This document shows positions 1 through 7,258 of a stretch of 12,948 bases of DNA, one piece after another. Origin of the DNA: an uncultured Pseudomonadota bacterium (GTDB lineage Bacteria; Desulfobacterota_B; Binatia; UBA9968); assembly GCA_946478635.1 (NCBI GenBank), contig CAMLCX010000088.1:1-12948 (forward strand), written 5' to 3'. The translations under genes and the position numbers were made by a program. Position 1 is the first letter of the stretch. The number at the start of each line of letters is the position of its first letter. The notes under the pieces were generated by a model that worked only from the letters and a program-made list of their open reading frames with translations, made no database searches and was not told the DNA's origin.

Positions 1-57
1 GGACCGGTGCCCGAAGTGCGCCCTAACAAAACTGGCTGTTCGCCCATAGGCGAACCT

Positions 58-85
58 CTTTTTCCCAGCACCGTCTGGGAAAAAG
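58..85. repeat. Perfect 11-bp inverted repeat just before the binding-protein start
   Basis: Positions 58-68 (CTTTTTCCCAG) and 75-85 (CTGGGAAAAAG) are exact reverse complements around a 6-nt loop (69-74). The right arm ends 4 nt before the GTG at 89, so in mRNA the hairpin would hold the only purine-rich, weakly Shine-Dalgarno-like stretch (GGGAAAAAG). There is no T-tract after the right arm, so it is not a standard + strand terminator. It could be a translational control hairpin, an operator, or a small insertion that damaged the original gene start. Confidence 0.75.
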
Positions 86-88
86 CGT

Positions 89-1042
89 GTGTGGCTGTTG
101 CTCTTGGCCGGACAAGGCTCGGCCCAATTGCAAAGATTCCGCGCCGCCAACGGCGGCTTCGGCACGGCAATCAATGCGATTTTGCCCGGGGCATATCACG
201 CCAAGATCTTTCAAAAGTACGGCCTGGAGGCGGAATACATCGCGCTGGAGAGCGGCACTCTCGGCATGCAGACGCTGCTCGCCAACGAAGTTCAAGTTCT
301 CTTCACCACCGGCGCATTGGCGGTCACGGCCAACCTGCAAGGCGGCGACAGCGTGATCATCGCCGGCGGTATCAATTTTTTTCCATTTAAACTCATCGTC
401 CGGCCGGAGATCAAAACCGTCGCCGATCTTCATGGTAAAAAGCTCGCGATCAGCCGTTTCGGTTCGGCATCCGACTATGCGACGCAATTGGCCGTGGAAA
501 AGCTGGGTGGCGACGCCAAGCAGGTAACCATGCTCCAGCTCGGCGGCAATCCGAGCCGGCTTGCCGCGATGATCTCCGGAACCACCCACGCGACGGTTTT
601 CAGTGAACCCTTCGCCAGCGTTGCCACGAAGCAAGGCATGCGCTCGCTCCTCGACCTCGCCGACAGCGGCGTTCCCTTTCCGCAGAACACCTTCATCGTT
701 CGCCGCAGCGTTCTGGCCGAGAAACGGCCAATGGTCGTCAATGCCATGAAAGCGTCCATCGAGACGCTCTACTTACTAAAGAAAGACCGGAAGTTTGCGC
801 GTGATGTATTGAAGCGCTACTTGCGCATCGACGACGACGCCATGATCGATATCGGCATAGGCTATTATTTAACCAGGCACGGCGAGGGTGTGCTGACCCT
901 GCCCGATCGCAGGGGCTTGGAATTCGTCATCGCCGACACGGCTAAAACCAATCCCAAAGCCAAAGGCCAGACGCCGGACTCATTGCGCGTGCTCGATGGC
1001 AGCGTGCTGGAGGAAATCAAAAAGAGTGGATTTATCGATTAG
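89..1042 (+). CDS. ABC-type substrate-binding protein, NMT1/SsuA/THI5-like
   Basis: This is a predicted periplasmic binding protein of the family that delivers sulfonates, nitrate, taurine or pyrimidine precursors to ABC importers; the ligand cannot be read from the sequence. Family features in the 317-aa product are FRAANGGFGTAINA near residues 17-30, the KYGLEAEYI motif at 43-51 (typically KxGLDVE), and DLHGKKLAISRFGS at 113-126, matching the usual 'DLKGKKIAV' segment. Later segments (GGNPSRLAAMISG, then a helical C-terminus) also fit. The GTG at 89 is the only usable start after an in-frame TAG at 47-49. It gives a poor signal peptide (MWLLLLAGQGSAQ) without a basic n-region, yet the in-frame codons just upstream read Gly-Lys-Lys-Arg, as a normal signal peptide would. 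The true N-terminus may therefore have been lost or frameshifted. No permease or ATPase gene lies nearby, so it appears to be an orphan binding protein. Confidence 0.85.
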   Translation: MWLLLLAGQGSAQLQRFRAANGGFGTAINAILPGAYHAKIFQKYGLEAEYIALESGTLGMQTLLANEVQVLFTTGALAVTANLQGGDSVIIAGGINFFPFKLIVRPEIKTVADLHGKKLAISRFGSASDYATQLAVEKLGGDAKQVTMLQLGGNPSRLAAMISGTTHATVFSEPFASVATKQGMRSLLDLADSGVPFPQNTFIVRRSVLAEKRPMVVNAMKASIETLYLLKKDRKFARDVLKRYLRIDDDAMIDIGIGYYLTRHGEGVLTLPDRRGLEFVIADTAKTNPKAKGQTPDSLRVLDGSVLEEIKKSGFID

Positions 1043-1198
1043 GTGAAGGGATGAATCCTACGCAGGCCGCAATATAGCGCCAACTATTATGGACCGTTTG
1101 TACTTGATCCCGACGGGTATAATAACGAGGCGATGTGCAGGGAGATTGAATAGCGGAAAAAGTCGAGATGAGCCGTTCTGGGACAATAAAGGCGCCCG

Positions 1199-1387
1199 TT
1201 AGGAATCTTTTCGCTTGAGATTGGAGTGCTTCATCAGCCAATGTTCGATCATCTTCCTTTTGAAACGCCACTGATTGCCGACTTTAAAAGCCGGTAATTC
1301 TTTGTCCGACAACAAGCGGTAGACCGTGAACTTGTCAACGTTCAAGTATTCCGCCACTTGCTCCAAGGTCAGTAATTGCTCAGCCAT
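1199..1387 (-). CDS. Small HTH DNA-binding protein, excisionase/MerR-like (HTH_17)
   Basis: The 62-aa product is a single winged-helix domain of the excisionase family. LTLEQVAEYLNV (residues 6-17) forms the first helix and turn, DKFTVYRLLSDKELPAF (18-34) the recognition helix and following strand, and KVGNQWRFKRKMIEHWL (35-51) the characteristic wing with Arg/Trp followed by the C-terminal helix. Such orphan proteins bind DNA as small regulators or recombination directionality factors. A GAGGA Shine-Dalgarno-like sequence (complement of 1398-1402) lies 10 nt upstream of the ATG. It converges with the binding-protein gene across 156 bp in which I see no gene. No integrase, attachment site or phage gene is present, so a transcriptional role is more likely than excision, but the target is unknown. 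Confidence 0.85.
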   Translation of the reverse strand: MAEQLLTLEQVAEYLNVDKFTVYRLLSDKELPAFKVGNQWRFKRKMIEHWLMKHSNLKRKDS

Positions 1388-1417
1388 ACCCTACCAGTCC
1401 TCACCGTCACCCATAAC

Positions 1418-1444
1418 ACTGTAAACTTCCCTTACATCTTTCAA
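1418..1444 (-). promoter_or_regulatory. Possible sigma70 promoter for the HTH gene
   Basis: On the - strand, TTGAAA (complement of 1439-1444) and TACAGT (complement of 1418-1423) match -35 and -10 consensus at 5/6 and 4/6, but with a short 15-nt spacer. Transcription would start about 25 nt before the HTH start codon. The remainder of 1388-1623 shows no gene, only a repeated AATGGAAG octamer near 1581 and 1604. Confidence 0.25.
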
Positions 1445-1623
1445 TGCTTGCTCCCAGTCTGTGATTTTAGCGAAGGATTCATATTTCAATTAAATCAGAA
1501 TAGCAAGCGCGAACTTCTGCTCAAAACGCACCCGCCGCGCGCGACAAGATCCACCCAAATCAGCGGACAATGACCGTCAGAATGGAAGTAGACCGCGGAA
1601 AATAATGGAAGCTGATTCAAAAA

Positions 1624-1968
1624 CTACTTGGCGGCACAAATCGTGATCTCGACCAGAGTTCCCGCCGTGAGCACCGCGCCGACAGCCGTGCGCGTCGGCA
1701 GATTGGAGCGGTCGACCCATGCCATCCACGCTTCATTCATCTCGTCTTTGAGGCTCGCGTCGGTCATGTACACCGTCGCGCTCAAAATACGCGACTTGCT
1801 TGTTCCCGCTTTGGCGAGAACGGCATCGATCTTCTGCAAGACCTGCGCGGTTTGTCCTTTCATGTCGAGGGATTTATCATCGGCCACCGTCCCTGAAAGA
1901 AAAACCAGATCGCCGAATACTGCGGCACTGCAATTCCATTCCCGCGGGTTGATTCTTTGAATATCCAT
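1624..1968 (-). CDS. RidA/YjgF/YER057c/UK114-family protein
   Basis: RidA-family proteins are trimeric cytosolic enzymes. The archetype deaminates reactive enamine/imine intermediates, and relatives such as RutC and the amidohydrolase-associated members serve catabolic pathways. The 114-aa product has the family fold signature: VFGDLVFLSGTVADD (residues 17-31), a central helix GQTAQVLQKIDAVLAKAG (38-55), ILSATVYMTD (61-70), and the active-site arginine in PTRTAV (R93, matching R105 of E. coli RidA) with a glutamate 14 residues on (E107). I chose the ATG at 1968 because an AGAGG sequence lies 11 nt upstream. The alternative TTG at 1989 would place that ribosome-binding site inside the gene and add seven atypical residues. 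It lies 63 bp downstream of the amidase on the same strand and is probably co-transcribed with it, suggesting it handles an unstable product of amide hydrolysis. Substrate unknown. Confidence 0.88.
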   Translation of the reverse strand: MDIQRINPREWNCSAAVFGDLVFLSGTVADDKSLDMKGQTAQVLQKIDAVLAKAGTSKSRILSATVYMTDASLKDEMNEAWMAWVDRSNLPTRTAVGAVLTAGTLVEITICAAK

Positions 1969-2031
1969 AAGTGGTAAAGCCTCTTTCAATGTAAGTTACG
2001 AATCAAGGTTTGTCGGCGAAGGCCCCCGTCA

Positions 2032-3417
2032 CTAAATCGGCGGCCTTCTTTCATACCATTTCATGTGCTGCTGATAGGTATACCCGGCGCGCAGTACCGA
2101 GATCTCGTCGAACGGCTTGCCAACGAGTTGGAGAGCGATCGGTAGCTGATTTTCAGAAAATCCACAGGGCACCGAGAGGGTCGGCAGACCGGTCAGATTA
2201 AACGGCCCGTGATACTCGGGCACAACATGCTTGAACAAAGTGTCGATCGGTCCGACGTCTTTGACCAACGGCGCTGGGCCGGCTTGGTTTGGCAATGCCA
2301 GGCAATCGACTCTGGTAAATACTTGAGCGAGCTCCGCACGACAACGACTGCGGATGCGTTGTGCCTGGATGTAATCCGCGGAGCCGGTCAGCAGCCCCAG
2401 GTAAATCCGCGCGCGGCGCTGCGGCGCCCCGGTTTTCAGTACTGCTGGCGCAGCGCTCTTATGCGCCGCCCAGAACTCGTTATAGTAAATAACCGCATTC
2501 GCGATGGTGGCCAAATGCAGTGTCGGGATTTTCACTTCTTCGACACGTGCTCCTAGTGATTTCAATTCGTCAATTGCCTCCCCGACCCGCTTGAGAACGA
2601 TCGGAGCGGTCCGAGGCGCGCACTCCTCGATGTAGTCGCGCGGCACGCCAACCACCATTCCTTTCACGTCTTTGTGTAGCGCGCTGGTGTAATCAGGCTG
2701 AGATATGCTGCTCGACGTCGGGTCCTGCGGATCGTGGCCCGCGATCGCGTTTAGCATGTGCGCCAAGTCTTCGACGACCCGCGCCATCGGTCCGCAATGA
2801 TCGAGCGACCAGCTGAGCGGCGCCAATCCGTGCCGGCTCACCCGTCCGTAGGTTGCTTTGATCCCGGCGAGACCGCAAAACGCCGAAGGGTTGCGAATAG
2901 ACCCCGCGGTATCTTCACCGAGAGAACCCAAGCAAAGCCCGCCCGCCACGGCGGCGCCGGAGCCTGTACTGGACCCGCCAGTGATGTGATCGGTGTTCCA
3001 CGGATTACGCGGCAGAGGCAAGTCAGCGTCGGGCAAACTGCTCATGTGAAGCTTCCCAAGCATCACTGCGCCCGCTTCACGCAGCTTCCGTACGGCTGTG
3101 GCGTCACCGACACCTTGGGTGAACTGCCGGATGCGCGCCGGCGCCCCGTTCACGTCCAACTGGTCCTTAACGGCGATGGGAATACCATGCATCGGCCCAC
3201 GCCATTTGCCGCGGGTTATTTCAGCCTCCGCCGCGCGCGCCTCCGCCATCGCCGAGTCGGCCATGAGATTGATATAAGCGTGCAGCTTGTTGTCGACCGC
3301 AGCAATACGGTCGAGAACGGAACGCGTTAACTCTACCGGTGAAAGCTTGCGGTCCTTGATGAGCTGTTGGGCCTCGTGGATCGAAAGATAGTAAAGCGGC
3401 TTTTCTTCTACAGTCAT
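2032..3417 (-). CDS. Amidase-signature family amidohydrolase (GatA/AtzE-like)
   Basis: This is a serine hydrolase of the amidase-signature family, which cleaves amide bonds with a Ser-cisSer-Lys triad. In the 461-aa product the triad is visible: Lys84 in PIAVKDQ, cis-Ser149 in TGGSSTGSGAAVAGG, and nucleophile Ser173 in EDTAGSIRNPSAFCG. The Ser-Ser spacing of 24 is the same as in FAAH and malonamidase. The length is normal for a complete enzyme. The reading frame stays open 27 codons further upstream, but the ATG at 3417 has an AGGGAGA Shine-Dalgarno 7 nt before it and begins a typical family N-terminus, so I start there. Directly upstream is a 63-aa AtzG/GatC-like gene and downstream a RidA gene, an arrangement that favours a small-molecule amidase such as a 1-carboxybiuret- or ureide-type hydrolase over the tRNA amidotransferase subunit GatA, since no gatB is present. 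The exact substrate cannot be deduced. Confidence 0.92.
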   Translation of the reverse strand: MTVEEKPLYYLSIHEAQQLIKDRKLSPVELTRSVLDRIAAVDNKLHAYINLMADSAMAEARAAEAEITRGKWRGPMHGIPIAVKDQLDVNGAPARIRQFTQGVGDATAVRKLREAGAVMLGKLHMSSLPDADLPLPRNPWNTDHITGGSSTGSGAAVAGGLCLGSLGEDTAGSIRNPSAFCGLAGIKATYGRVSRHGLAPLSWSLDHCGPMARVVEDLAHMLNAIAGHDPQDPTSSSISQPDYTSALHKDVKGMVVGVPRDYIEECAPRTAPIVLKRVGEAIDELKSLGARVEEVKIPTLHLATIANAVIYYNEFWAAHKSAAPAVLKTGAPQRRARIYLGLLTGSADYIQAQRIRSRCRAELAQVFTRVDCLALPNQAGPAPLVKDVGPIDTLFKHVVPEYHGPFNLTGLPTLSVPCGFSENQLPIALQLVGKPFDEISVLRAGYTYQQHMKWYERRPPI

Positions 3418-3482
3418 AGCCAGTCTCCCTAATTTGCCGTCGGCGTTTGAGCGCCCCCGCAACACCCGATTGCACGCGGAGT

Positions 3483-3674
3483 TTACTTTCCGCTCCACTC
3501 AGGGCGAAACACAGGACCAAGTTCTTCAGCGCCGAGATTCACCGAATGCAACTGTCTCAAGTTCTCCATGTAGAGCTCGATGATTTCGCTGAACTGCTCC
3601 AAGTCTGCGGGTTTGGCTTCCAAGCCCTCCCGTTTCAAAACCGCCATCAGATTGTCCTCAATCAGCTTGTTCAT
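3483..3674 (-). CDS. Small AtzG/GatC-like amidase subunit (DUF4089-type)
   Basis: The 63-aa protein is mostly helical and ends in a short extended tail. A first helix (residues 1-16), a second helix (22-43, DLEQFSEIIELYMENLRQL) and the terminal GPVFRPEW (53-60) reproduce the architecture of GatC and the AtzG/DUF4089 proteins, whose C-termini carry a 'PxxVFRP'-like motif. GatC and AtzG wrap around the amidase subunit and are needed for its folding or stability. The ATG at 3674 is preceded by a perfect AGGAGG four nt away, whereas the longer open frame to 3797 lacks such support. The gene stops 65 bp before the amidase start on the same strand, so it is almost certainly translated from the same message. 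The family match is from recognised pattern, not from a search. Confidence 0.72.
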   Translation of the reverse strand: MNKLIEDNLMAVLKREGLEAKPADLEQFSEIIELYMENLRQLHSVNLGAEELGPVFRPEWSGK

Positions 3675-4026
3675 GGGTCCTCCTGGCTCAAGTGTCTCCC
3701 AAACCGGATATCGCGCGTGTTTCGAAGCGGCGTCGGTTCTAGAATCCAGCTCTTTCCGAGAATCTCGCCTAGCGCCGACTCTATCGTCTTGACACAATTT
3801 CCGTCAAGCTCTCCAGACGGCATTGGAGTCGATCGAAAACCGCGTAAACCGGTAAAAAAGTCGCAGCCTACGCGCCTTTTGTCACCGCTTTTTGCGGCTA
3901 AACCGCCAGCAAACTCGATACTTCGCCGCTAACTGATAATTTGGCTTCGTGGCATAGGGCTTGCTCTAAGCCCTCATCCAAATATACCCAACTCGTCAAA
4001 GCATCAGGATTGCAAACCCAGAGACT
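3675..4026. promoter_or_regulatory. Divergent intergenic region between amidase cluster and sensor kinase
   Basis: These 352 bp contain no credible gene and must hold promoters for both flanking transcripts. For the - strand, TTGACG (complement of 3802-3807) is followed after 16 nt by GATAGA (complement of 3780-3785), a weak promoter. For the + strand, TTGCTC at 3961 and TATACC at 3983 are 16 nt apart, also weak. A short dyad CTTGAC/GTCAAG (3788-3793 and 3803-3808) overlaps the - strand candidate and could be an operator. CCGC-TTTTT-GCGG at 3885-3897 is followed by another CCGC at 3903-3906, giving two mutually exclusive small hairpins. None of these sites is certain. Confidence 0.35.
3956..3974. 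repeat. 7-bp perfect hairpin upstream of the sensor kinase
   Basis: AGGGCTT (3956-3962) and AAGCCCT (3968-3974) are exact reverse complements around a 5-nt loop. The dyad overlaps the weak -35 candidate at 3961 and lies 52 bp before the kinase start. It could be an operator or a leader hairpin; no T-tract follows, so it is not an evident terminator. Confidence 0.4.
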
Positions 4027-6411
4027 ATGTCGAACTCCATTTCGAGCTTGAGATCGAGGCTCATTCTTCTAATTCTCATTGCGATGGTTCCCGCCTTCGC
4101 TTTGATCTTGGATACCGCCGCAAAATATCGCGAACTCTCAGCCACCCAAACCAAACAAAATGTTCTTGTTGCAGCCCGCGCCATCGCATCCGAGCAGGAC
4201 CGGGTGTTGGAAAACGCCCACGAGTTTCTCGTCACGATTTCACGCGTGCCGCAAATCCGCGAGCGCGAAACAGCGGCGTGCCATAAAATTCTTGCCGGGC
4301 TTTTGGAGCCGCGCTATGCGGACCTCGTTTTGGCGGATCCGAAGGGAACCCCCCTGTGCACGGCATTGGCCGCAGGGCACTCCCTTGCAAACTCCCGAGG
4401 CGCGCATCATAAGCATAGCGTTGAGACCACCGATTTTGCCGTCGGCGCGATCCGCCATTCTCCTTCCAGCAGCAAGATTCTGCTCGACGTGAGCTACCCC
4501 GTGCTGGACCACCCCGGGTCGGTGCGGGCGGTCGTTTCAGCCGCCCTGGACCTGTCGTGGATCAATCGCATCGCCGTCGAAACGCACTTGTCCCCTGGCG
4601 CGACGTTTACCCTGGTGAACGCCAAGGGCGAAGTGCTCATGCGCTATCCCGAGGGCGCGGATCAGATGAAATTCATACTTTCCGATCCCTCCCGGCCATT
4701 ACATCTTTCATCCGACAAAGCGGAGACGATCGAAGCAACGGGCTCAGATGGTATCCACCGGCTGTTCGCTTTCAGTCGTTTGAAAAATGCCATTGGCGGA
4801 CAATTGGTCTACGCCGCGGTCGACCTGCCGACGGACATCGCCTTTGCCAAGACCGGGGAGATTTTGGTCGAACAGCTTTCGGCGTTGGGGATTCTCGCCG
4901 CGATCATTCTCGGTTCGGTGTGGTTTGGCACCGATGTGCTGGTGCTTCGTCGAATTCGGGATATCATTGCGGCGACGAAGCAAATGGCCCAAGGGAACCT
5001 GCGCGCCCGCACCACCCTCGCCTACGACACCAGCGAACTCGGCCAAATGGCGCGCGCATTCGACAACCTCGCCAAAACGCTCGAGACGCGGGAAACGGAG
5101 GCCGTCCAGTCCTCGAAGCAGATCCACCAGCAACGGCAACAGCAAGAAGCGCTGTACGATCTTAATCGCGGCATCACCTCAACACTGGACGTTGCAAGCG
5201 TGCTGACTACGCTCCTCGATCACATCTCGGTTCTCTTCTCCTCATGCGCGGTTGCGATAAGCTGGACCAACAAGCAGACCAAGAATTTCGAAACAATAGC
5301 TCATCGCGGAGCGAGCGACGGCAAAACCGCCGCCTCGGACCAGAATTCCTTACAGCCCCTTGTCGCGGCCGTGCTGGAACAGCAGGCTCCCCTCGCCCTA
5401 TCTGCAATCAGTTCAAGCCACTGCGGCGCGGATCAGGAGATCCTGGCGCGCTTCGGCTGCGCGTCTTACCTGGGGTTGCCAATGACAGTCAAGGGCGAGG
5501 TCCTGGGGGTTTTGTCCTTTTACAGCCGGGAGAAGGGTGAATTCACTTCGGACGAAATTAGTTTCTTGAACGCGCTCGTCAACGAAGCAGCCACGGCCAT
5601 TCACAACTCCCAGCTCTTTGAACAGACCCGAGAGCAAGCGGCGGAACTGGAAAAATCCAATAGAATTAAAGACGAGTTTCTCGGGGTCATGTCCCATGAA
5701 TTACGCACACCGCTGAATATCATCATGAATTACGCGGAAGCCCTGAGAATGGGAACCTTCGGCGACATCGGCGCGGATCAGGCGCGTGGTACGGAAAAAA
5801 TTCGCGTCCAAGCCAACCACCTACTTACGTTGATCAACGGCATTCTAGAGATCACAAAAATTGAAAGCGGCACGATCTCCGTTGAAGCCCGCCCAGTGGA
5901 TCTAAAAGATTTCATGGCGGAGTTGATGTCCGACTACATGCTGCCGCGCGAAAAAGACGTTGAGCTGATATGGGACCATGCCGCCAATCTGCCCACCACC
6001 ATCACCGATCGCATTAAACTAAAACAAATCGCCACGAACCTGATCAATAATGCGATCAAGTTTACAGATAAAGGCGCCGTCACCATCAGCGCGAAAACTT
6101 CGCCGGATGGGCAAACACTGGAGATCCACGTCGCCGACACCGGACCGGGGATCCCCGAGGACTTGTTGCCCCAGGTATTCGATAAATTTCGCCAGATCGA
6201 CAGCGCCACAACGCGCAACTACTCCGGAGCCGGACTGGGGCTCTACATCGTGAAAAATTTCGTCAATCTTCTTGGTGGCACGATCGACGTCCGCAGTAAA
6301 CTCGGCGAAGGCTCGGTGTTTACCGTACGACTCCCGATCGCCCCCGACGAGAAGAAATCGGATAAAATATCGTCCGACCCGATTTCGGTTGGGACACACG
6401 CGCTTTCTTAG
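4027..6411 (+). CDS. Membrane-bound sensor histidine kinase (extracytoplasmic sensor-HAMP-GAF-HisKA-HATPase_c)
   Basis: This 794-aa protein senses an extracytoplasmic signal and autophosphorylates on histidine. A first membrane helix spans about residues 9-30. A roughly 250-residue periplasmic Cache-like (dCache/PDC) region follows, then a second membrane helix at about 284-302 and a HAMP linker at about 305-357 (GTDVLVLRRIRDI...ELGQMARAFDNL). A short coiled coil leads to a GAF domain at about 378-540 (ALYDLNRGITSTLD...LGLPMTVKGEVLGVLSFYS). The H box is SHELRTP with phospho-acceptor His557. The ATPase part has the N box NLINNAIKF (671-679), G1 box DTGPGIP (704-710), F box FDKFRQID (718-725) and G2 box GAGLGLYIVK (from 734), all intact. 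The ribosome-binding site before the ATG is weak. No receiver domain or response-regulator gene lies adjacent, so the partner is encoded elsewhere. The next gene starts 11 nt after its stop and is co-transcribed. Confidence 0.93.
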   Translation: MSNSISSLRSRLILLILIAMVPAFALILDTAAKYRELSATQTKQNVLVAARAIASEQDRVLENAHEFLVTISRVPQIRERETAACHKILAGLLEPRYADLVLADPKGTPLCTALAAGHSLANSRGAHHKHSVETTDFAVGAIRHSPSSSKILLDVSYPVLDHPGSVRAVVSAALDLSWINRIAVETHLSPGATFTLVNAKGEVLMRYPEGADQMKFILSDPSRPLHLSSDKAETIEATGSDGIHRLFAFSRLKNAIGGQLVYAAVDLPTDIAFAKTGEILVEQLSALGILAAIILGSVWFGTDVLVLRRIRDIIAATKQMAQGNLRARTTLAYDTSELGQMARAFDNLAKTLETRETEAVQSSKQIHQQRQQQEALYDLNRGITSTLDVASVLTTLLDHISVLFSSCAVAISWTNKQTKNFETIAHRGASDGKTAASDQNSLQPLVAAVLEQQAPLALSAISSSHCGADQEILARFGCASYLGLPMTVKGEVLGVLSFYSREKGEFTSDEISFLNALVNEAATAIHNSQLFEQTREQAAELEKSNRIKDEFLGVMSHELRTPLNIIMNYAEALRMGTFGDIGADQARGTEKIRVQANHLLTLINGILEITKIESGTISVEARPVDLKDFMAELMSDYMLPREKDVELIWDHAANLPTTITDRIKLKQIATNLINNAIKFTDKGAVTISAKTSPDGQTLEIHVADTGPGIPEDLLPQVFDKFRQIDSATTRNYSGAGLGLYIVKNFVNLLGGTIDVRSKLGEGSVFTVRLPIAPDEKKSDKISSDPISVGTHALS

Positions 6412-6421
6412 GAGAACAGTG

Positions 6422-7255
6422 ATGGCGATTCCTATTTTTTGGCGGCTCGCTCTCAGTCACATGGGAGTGCTTCTGCTCTCGGGCGCGGCGTGCTTTTATT
6501 CCATTGTCCAGCTCGGATCCCTGAGCGGCACAGCCCGCACAGCGCTCGACACGAACCACCGCATGATCAGTTACCAGGAAGCCCTCGCCGACGCTTTTCT
6601 TTCGCAAGTCCGTTACGGAGGAAAATATCTGCTCACTCACACCGACGGCCGCCATGTTCAGCTGCGTCAGTTCAAGAAGGACTTCAACGACTACCTGGAG
6701 CAACTGAAGCGTCTGGGACAATCTGACTCGATCATCCCTTCGCTAACGACAATCGAACAGTTGCACGCGAGGTACCACGCGCTTTTCGACCGGGAGGTGG
6801 AGTATATCCAGCTCAACCAGAACTACGCTCAAAGCCGTTATCAGCAGGAACGGGAAAAGATTGTTGAAAGCACGCTCAATGAACTCGACGCTCTCAAGCT
6901 TCAACTGAGAGCAAAGCTCCAAGAAAAACTCGAAAGCATCGATCGTGGCGCTCGCACAGCCAGGCGGATTGCCATCGTCACAACCCTTGTGGTGTTCATC
7001 CTGGGCACCGTTCTGTCTCTGCGCGTCAGCAGCAGTATCGAGGGTCCTGGCAGCGTGGCCGGGGCGGCGGCTCCGCTGCTGGCGGCTCCCTGGGTCCAAG
7101 CGATAAAGAACGCCGGCGTGAGTTTCGCAGCCCAAGTGAATACAGCGGCTGAGCCGCGCCTGCATCGCTTGGCCGGTTGCGCGCTCCATCTCATCGCGGT
7201 TTGGAGCCGCCGTTGCGTCGCCTGGAGAAATGCCTCGCTAAGGAAAGGTAACTGA
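6422..7255 (+). CDS. Four-helix-bundle membrane sensor protein, apparently truncated (kinase part missing)
   Basis: The 277-aa product has a membrane helix at about residues 9-30 and a periplasmic helical domain (31-180) of the 4HB_MCP type. The early motif ISYQEALADAFLSQVRYGGKYLL resembles known chemoreceptor and sensor-kinase bundles. A second membrane helix follows at 183-201. After SSSIEGP (203-209), which is how a HAMP domain normally begins, the sequence turns into an Ala/Gly/Pro-rich tail without HAMP, HisKA or methyl-accepting features, and it stops 68 residues later. The DNA at that point has a 9-bp direct repeat (GGCGGCTCC at 7066 and 7081). An AGGAGA ribosome-binding site 6 nt before the ATG defines the start; the frame is open further upstream inside the kinase gene without support. 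It may be the remnant of a sensor kinase or a standalone accessory sensor for the preceding kinase. Confidence 0.75.
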   Translation: MAIPIFWRLALSHMGVLLLSGAACFYSIVQLGSLSGTARTALDTNHRMISYQEALADAFLSQVRYGGKYLLTHTDGRHVQLRQFKKDFNDYLEQLKRLGQSDSIIPSLTTIEQLHARYHALFDREVEYIQLNQNYAQSRYQQEREKIVESTLNELDALKLQLRAKLQEKLESIDRGARTARRIAIVTTLVVFILGTVLSLRVSSSIEGPGSVAGAAAPLLAAPWVQAIKNAGVSFAAQVNTAAEPRLHRLAGCALHLIAVWSRRCVAWRNASLRKGN

Positions 7256-7258
7256 GCT

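Noticed and set aside
23..634. 203-codon open frame on the - strand across the binding-protein gene
   Set aside because: It mirrors the codon usage of the recognised binding protein and contains no recognisable domain.
1118..1123. Perfect TATAAT hexamer on the + strand
   Set aside because: There is no acceptable -35 at 16-18 nt, and only a six-codon frame follows it; probably chance, though an antisense RNA to the HTH gene is not excluded.
3418..3498. Upstream extension of the amidase by 27 codons
   Set aside because: The ATG at 3417 has a good AGGGAGA ribosome-binding site and begins the family's usual N-terminus; the extension overlaps the preceding gene and looks non-coding.
3447..3932. 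161-codon + strand frame across the AtzG-like gene and the divergent region
   Set aside because: It has no family motif or ribosome-binding site, and it overlaps the start of the better-supported small - strand gene.
7040..7255. Possible frameshifted HAMP or kinase remainder after the second membrane helix of the truncated sensor
   Set aside because: I translated the other two + strand frames here and found stops and no HAMP, HisKA or ATPase motif, so a simple single frameshift does not restore the kinase.
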